Part shown: piece after piece, positions 60,679 to 64,000 of the stretch
How positions within the stretch are numbered: the stretch's first letter is position 1
Layout: each line of letters begins with the position of its first letter
DNA from: Actinobacteria bacterium HGW-Actinobacteria-6
GTDB taxonomy: Bacteria > Actinomycetota > Coriobacteriia > Anaerosomatales > Anaerosomataceae
NCBI GenBank assembly: GCA_002841295.1
Contig: PHEU01000005.1
Span: 1 to 64,000, forward strand
DNA length: 64,000 nt
Reading direction: 5' to 3'
Made by a program: the position numbers and the translations under genes
The notes under the pieces: generated by a model
What the model was told of the DNA's origin: nothing
Database searches by the model: none
Seen by the model: the letters and a program-made list of their open reading frames with translations, nothing else

Positions 60679-61981
60679 GCGATACGGCGAGGCGGTTGCT
60701 CCTGAAGGCGGGCGCATCGCGACACTGGCTCCAGGCGGTGCTATCGCAACAGCAGGCATCGAGGTCGGTGACGTCGTCCGCGAAGTCGATGACACCCCGG
60801 TAGCTGACATCCTCGATTGGCAGTGGTACACGGCCGAGGACGACTTCATCGTCACTATCGAGCGCGACGGCGAGCTCTTTGAGGCCGAGGTCGAGCGCAT
60901 CCCTGGCGCTCCGCTCGGTGTTGAATTTGAAGGCGTGGTCTTCGATGAGGTCCGTCAGTGCGTGAACTCGTGTGCGTTCTGCTTCGTGGCACAGCTGCCG
61001 AGTGGCCTGCGCCCGGCGCTCTACGTACGTGATGACGATTACCGGCTCTCGTTTCTCTACGGCAACTTCATCACACTCACCAACCTCACCGAGCACGACA
61101 TGGCGCGCATCGCCGAACAACACCTGACGCCGCTGCATATCTCACTTCATGCGGTTGACGAGGACGTGCGCGCTCGGCTCGTGTGTCCCACGGTCGAGGA
61201 CACGACGCTTGACCGAATCGACGAGCTTGTCTCAGCGGGGATCGAGATCCACGTGCAGATCGTGCTCGTGCCGGGACAGAACGATGGCGACGTCCTTGAG
61301 CGCACACTTGGCTGGCTTGCGACGCGTGAAGGCGTACGCTCTGTCGGAATCGTGCCGCTCGGCTACACGTCGTATCAGAAACGCTTCGAGCGCTCTTTCA
61401 CGGCACAGGAATCGCGCGACCTCGTGGGCTCTCTGGCACCATGGCAGCAGCGAATGCGTGCCGAGCGCAGAGTCGGCTGGGTCTACGCAGCTGATGAGTT
61501 CTATCTCGCAGCGGGGGAGACGATTCCCGACGCGGAGGCATACGACGACTTCCCACAGTATGAGAACGGAATCGGGCTCGTGCGGGCGTTCATCGATGAA
61601 TTCATCGCCGCCCTTAGCGTGGATCCGGTCTCTCTTGCCGAGACCGTCCTCATCACCGGAACCCTCTTTGCACCGGTGCTAATCGGTCTGCTTCAACAAG
61701 CGCGTCTTGATGAGCACGTTCGCGTTCTGGCGGTGGAGAATCGCTTTTTTGACGGGAATGTCTCGGTCACCGGGCTCCTTGCCGGCGGCGACATCGTCGA
61801 AGCCGTACGCAAAGACGCATCAGACGCACGCTACTTCGTACCCGACATCGTGGTAAACTCCGACGGTCTATTGCTCGACGACGTCCCAGCAGGGGATCTC
61901 GCCGAGTTGACCGGTGCCCGAGTGCAACTCGTCGGCCCCGACGCAGCCGCGCTCACGGAAGCGCTCGCAGCGCCCGCTTAA
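60668..61981 (+). CDS. PDZ-DUF512 radical-SAM-like protein
   Basis: 437 residues. A short PDZ-like N-terminal domain (about 10-75, GGRIATLAPGGAIATAGIEVGDVV), then Cys98-x3-Cys102-x2-Cys105 (CVNSCAFCF), a radical-SAM 4Fe-4S pattern, followed by YLRDDDYRLSFLYGNFITLTNL-like text and a C-terminal DUF512 domain (LIGLLQQARLDEHVRVLAVENRFFDGNVSVTGLLAGGDI). The family is widespread in Clostridia, Cyanobacteria and Actinobacteria, usually beside der as here; its reaction is unknown. Confidence 0.9.
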   Translation: MTSERYGEAVAPEGGRIATLAPGGAIATAGIEVGDVVREVDDTPVADILDWQWYTAEDDFIVTIERDGELFEAEVERIPGAPLGVEFEGVVFDEVRQCVNSCAFCFVAQLPSGLRPALYVRDDDYRLSFLYGNFITLTNLTEHDMARIAEQHLTPLHISLHAVDEDVRARLVCPTVEDTTLDRIDELVSAGIEIHVQIVLVPGQNDGDVLERTLGWLATREGVRSVGIVPLGYTSYQKRFERSFTAQESRDLVGSLAPWQQRMRAERRVGWVYAADEFYLAAGETIPDAEAYDDFPQYENGIGLVRAFIDEFIAALSVDPVSLAETVLITGTLFAPVLIGLLQQARLDEHVRVLAVENRFFDGNVSVTGLLAGGDIVEAVRKDASDARYFVPDIVVNSDGLLLDDVPAGDLAELTGARVQLVGPDAAALTEALAAPA

Positions 61982-61992
61982 GGAGGACCCTC

Positions 61993-63300
61993 ATGAGCTT
62001 ACCGCTCATCGCCGTGGTAGGCCGACCGAATGTCGGCAAGTCCACGTTCGTCAACCGCATCATGCAAGGTCACGACGCGATCGTACACGCCTCAAGTGGC
62101 GTCACGCGCGACCGCAGCTACCACAAAGCAGACTGGAACGGCGTCGAGTTCATGCTCATCGACACCGGCGGAATCGAGTTCGCCGACGACGACGCGTTCG
62201 GTCCCTCGATTCGCGCTCAGGCCGTAATGGCCGCCGAGCAGGCCGACATCGTTATCTTCCTCGTGGACGGCAAAGCCGGTATCGCTCCCGGTGATGAAGA
62301 TGTCGCCAAGCTGCTGAAGCGATCGAAGGCCACGGTCTTCCTGGTCGTCAACAAGGCTGACACACCCGGTAATGACAGTGCCATTCATGAGTTCTGGAGG
62401 CTCGGCCTCGGCCAGCCATGGTCAGTCTCGGCATTGCACGGGCACGGCACCGGTGACCTACTGGACGAGATCGTCTCCGCTCTGCCTGAGAGTGAGCCTG
62501 AAGAAGATACCGACGCGATCAACGTCGCCATCATCGGTCGTCCGAATGCGGGGAAGTCGTCGCTCTTCAACCGACTTCTCGGCGTGGAGCGCTCGATCGT
62601 ATCCGAGGTGGCCGGCACCACACGCGACGCGCTCGACACGATGCTTGAGCATGAGGGCGTCACGTACCGGCTCGTCGACACCGCCGGCCTTCGCCGCAAG
62701 TCGCAGATTGACGAATCCATCGAGTACTACAGCTTCGTGCGAGCGATGCGCGCAATCGACCGCGCTGACGTTGCAGTGCTCGTGGTTGACTCTCCGCTCG
62801 GCATCACCGACCAGGATCAGCGCGTGGCGCGATTCGCTCAGGAGCGTGGCTGCGCGATGGTGGTTGTACTCAACAAATGGGACATCGTTCCGGGGCCCGA
62901 AGGTAAGATCGAAGTCACCGCGACCGTTCCAGAGAAGCTCGGCTTCGTCGGCTTCGCGCCGGTCCTCCGTATCAGCGCGCTCACGGGTACGGCGACTCAC
63001 AAGATCCTGCCGGCCGTGAAGCAGGCGTACGACGCGTACACCCGCACCATCACGACGAGTTCACTCAACAAGTTCCTCACGGACATTCGCGCGACCGGAC
63101 ATTCGATCTCACGTGCCGGCAAGATGCTTCGCCTCAACTACATGACGCAGACCGGCATAAAGCCGCCGGTCTTCACCTTCTTCGCGAATCATCCGCACTT
63201 TGTCGACGATCAGTTCGAGCGCTATCTCGAGAACCGCATGCGTGAGAACTTCGACCTTATCGGCACTCCCGTGCGTCTCAGATTCAGGAAGAAGGCATAG
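61993..63300 (+). CDS. der: Ribosome-associated GTPase Der (EngA)
   Basis: 435 residues, ATG after AAGGAGGA. Two tandem G domains: GRPNVGKSTF (10-19) with DTGG and NKAD, and GRPNAGKSSLF (about 182) with DTAG and NKWD; then a C-terminal KH-like domain (about 350-435, NFDLIGTPVRLRFRKK). Needed for 50S ribosome assembly. Confidence 0.96.
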   Translation: MSLPLIAVVGRPNVGKSTFVNRIMQGHDAIVHASSGVTRDRSYHKADWNGVEFMLIDTGGIEFADDDAFGPSIRAQAVMAAEQADIVIFLVDGKAGIAPGDEDVAKLLKRSKATVFLVVNKADTPGNDSAIHEFWRLGLGQPWSVSALHGHGTGDLLDEIVSALPESEPEEDTDAINVAIIGRPNAGKSSLFNRLLGVERSIVSEVAGTTRDALDTMLEHEGVTYRLVDTAGLRRKSQIDESIEYYSFVRAMRAIDRADVAVLVVDSPLGITDQDQRVARFAQERGCAMVVVLNKWDIVPGPEGKIEVTATVPEKLGFVGFAPVLRISALTGTATHKILPAVKQAYDAYTRTITTSSLNKFLTDIRATGHSISRAGKMLRLNYMTQTGIKPPVFTFFANHPHFVDDQFERYLENRMRENFDLIGTPVRLRFRKKA

Positions 63301-63303
63301 TCG

Positions 63304-63930
63304 TTGGATGCCGTTTTCCGGGTCGTAGCCGCGCTTGTTGGTGCGTTCCTGCTCGGGAGCGTCCCGTTTGCCGTGCTCGTCAGCCGAATCTTCTTCAAGA
63401 GAGATATACGCGAATTCGGGTCTGGCAACCCTGGTGCCACGAACGTGCTGCGGACTTTTGGCCCGGTCGCTGGCGGCGCGACATTCGTCCTTGATATTCT
63501 CAAAGGGGCAGCTGCGGTCTATCTGGCGACGTTGCTCGCACCGGCCGTCTGGTCGGCCGACGGCCGGGACTGGCTCATGATCGCAGCTGCTATGGCAGCG
63601 ATAGCGGGCCACTCGTTCTCGCCCTTCATCGGTTTCAAGGGGGGCAAGGGCGTCGCAACTGCGGCCGGAGCCATCGGCATGCTCATGCCTGTGGCTTTCT
63701 GGGTACTGTTCTTGATGTTCGTCGTGATTCTGCTCATCACCCGGATGGTGTCGCTTGGCTCCATCACGATTGCCATCGAGTTCCCGGTGCTCTGTGTGCT
63801 TCTGTACGGCGACCGGACTCCCATGTTGTTGTTCGGTCTGCTTGGCGGCGGCCTCGTTGTGTGGCGACACCACGCGAACCTCAAGCGCATCTTCCGGGGA
63901 GAAGAGCATAGGATAGGTAGCGCAACGTAA
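63304..63930 (+). CDS. plsY: Glycerol-3-phosphate acyltransferase PlsY
   Basis: 208 residues, TTG start 3 bases after der. About five membrane helices; LLGSVPFAVLVSR, GSGNPGATNVLRTFG, GHSFSPFIGFKGGKGVATAAG are the three conserved PlsY motifs. It uses acyl-phosphate to acylate glycerol 3-phosphate. The start of gpsA 19 bases downstream supplies the glycerol 3-phosphate. Confidence 0.95.
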   Translation: MDAVFRVVAALVGAFLLGSVPFAVLVSRIFFKRDIREFGSGNPGATNVLRTFGPVAGGATFVLDILKGAAAVYLATLLAPAVWSADGRDWLMIAAAMAAIAGHSFSPFIGFKGGKGVATAAGAIGMLMPVAFWVLFLMFVVILLITRMVSLGSITIAIEFPVLCVLLYGDRTPMLLFGLLGGGLVVWRHHANLKRIFRGEEHRIGSAT

Positions 63931-63949
63931 CGTTGGAAGGATTCGACTG

Positions 63950-64000
63950 ATGAGCATCGCAGTCATCGGAGCAGGATCGTGGGGTACAGCGGTCTCGGCT
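63950..64000 (+). CDS. gpsA: Glycerol-3-phosphate dehydrogenase [NAD(P)+], N-terminal fragment
   Basis: Only 17 codons are in the window: ATG 63950 after GGAAGG, then the dinucleotide-binding text IAVIGAGSWGTAVSA, characteristic of GpsA. Position after plsY agrees. Confidence 0.85.
   Translation, partial: MSIAVIGAGSWGTAVSA

Noticed and set aside
1-64000. Prophage, transposase, integrase or CRISPR array
   Set aside because: No repeat-spacer pattern, transposase or phage structural gene was seen; tRNA-Val has no integrase or duplicated 3' end next to it.

Overview
The window is about 60% G+C, nearly all protein-coding, and reads as a chromosomal segment of an anaerobic or facultative actinobacterium, most like the class Coriobacteriia (Anaerosomatales/OPB41-type lineages). 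This rests on gene content and order: cell-wall-binding-repeat-2 surface proteins, a complex I operon without nuoEFG, a DHH-CBS-CCA fusion, and the housekeeping run aroF-tyrA-aroA-cmk-plsC-ispH-DUF512-der-plsY-gpsA. Placement is inference; no rRNA gene is present. No phage, IS element or CRISPR array was seen.

Layout. 1-5901: a branched-chain-amino-acid-type ABC transporter (two tandem paralogous binding lipoproteins, two ATPases, two permeases) ending in an acetamidase/formamidase, so probably an amide uptake and hydrolysis operon. 6050-7771: an orphan sensor kinase with a periplasmic c-type heme motif. 7787-16462: a LacI regulator translationally coupled to an M20 peptidase, divergent from a ribose-type ABC importer, a phosphotriesterase-like metallohydrolase, a glutamine-amidotransferase-like protein, a nucleoside hydrolase and a ribokinase; a perfect 16-bp operator sits just after the promoter. 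16612-22225: two large secreted proteins with three C-terminal cell-wall-binding repeats each, flanking galE. 22290-24574: tRNA-Val(CAC) and three poorly known genes. 24578-27925: a disulfide oxidoreductase and an ABC-F protein, divergent with only 30 bp between start codons.

28097-39106: an eleven-gene complex I operon, nuoA-B-C-D-H-I-J-K-L-M-N, with no NADH-input genes nuoE/F/G. The gene in the nuoI position encodes 681 residues: a NuoI protein into which a GltD-like flavin/Fe-S NAD(P)H oxidoreductase has been inserted. The promoter carries an inverted repeat over its -35 box and a second, related repeat lies in the leader. This is the most interesting part of the window. It is followed by a compact promoter-hairpin-terminator unit that could be a small RNA or attenuator.

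39327-50711: small proteins, a PilB/GspE ATPase, nucleoside salvage (deoB, pyrimidine-nucleoside phosphorylase), a DHH-CBS-tRNA nucleotidyltransferase, a site-2 protease, trpS, scpA, scpB and rluB. 50711-53733: cobalamin nucleotide-loop assembly (cobU-cobT-cobS-phosphatase). 53829-64000: aromatic amino acid synthesis (hisC, aroF, tyrA, aroA), then cmk, plsC, ispH, a PDZ-DUF512 protein, der, plsY and the start of gpsA.

The nucleoside hydrolase/ribokinase operon and the deoB/phosphorylase pair suggest the cell recovers carbon from nucleosides. The amide operon would supply nitrogen and short acids, and the modified complex I would couple electron transfer from a source other than the standard NADH module to ion pumping. 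Most operons use overlapping stop/start codons, indicating translational coupling. There is no gene-free stretch over 300 bases; the longest (9874-10063, 23966-24205, 39107-39326) are described as features.
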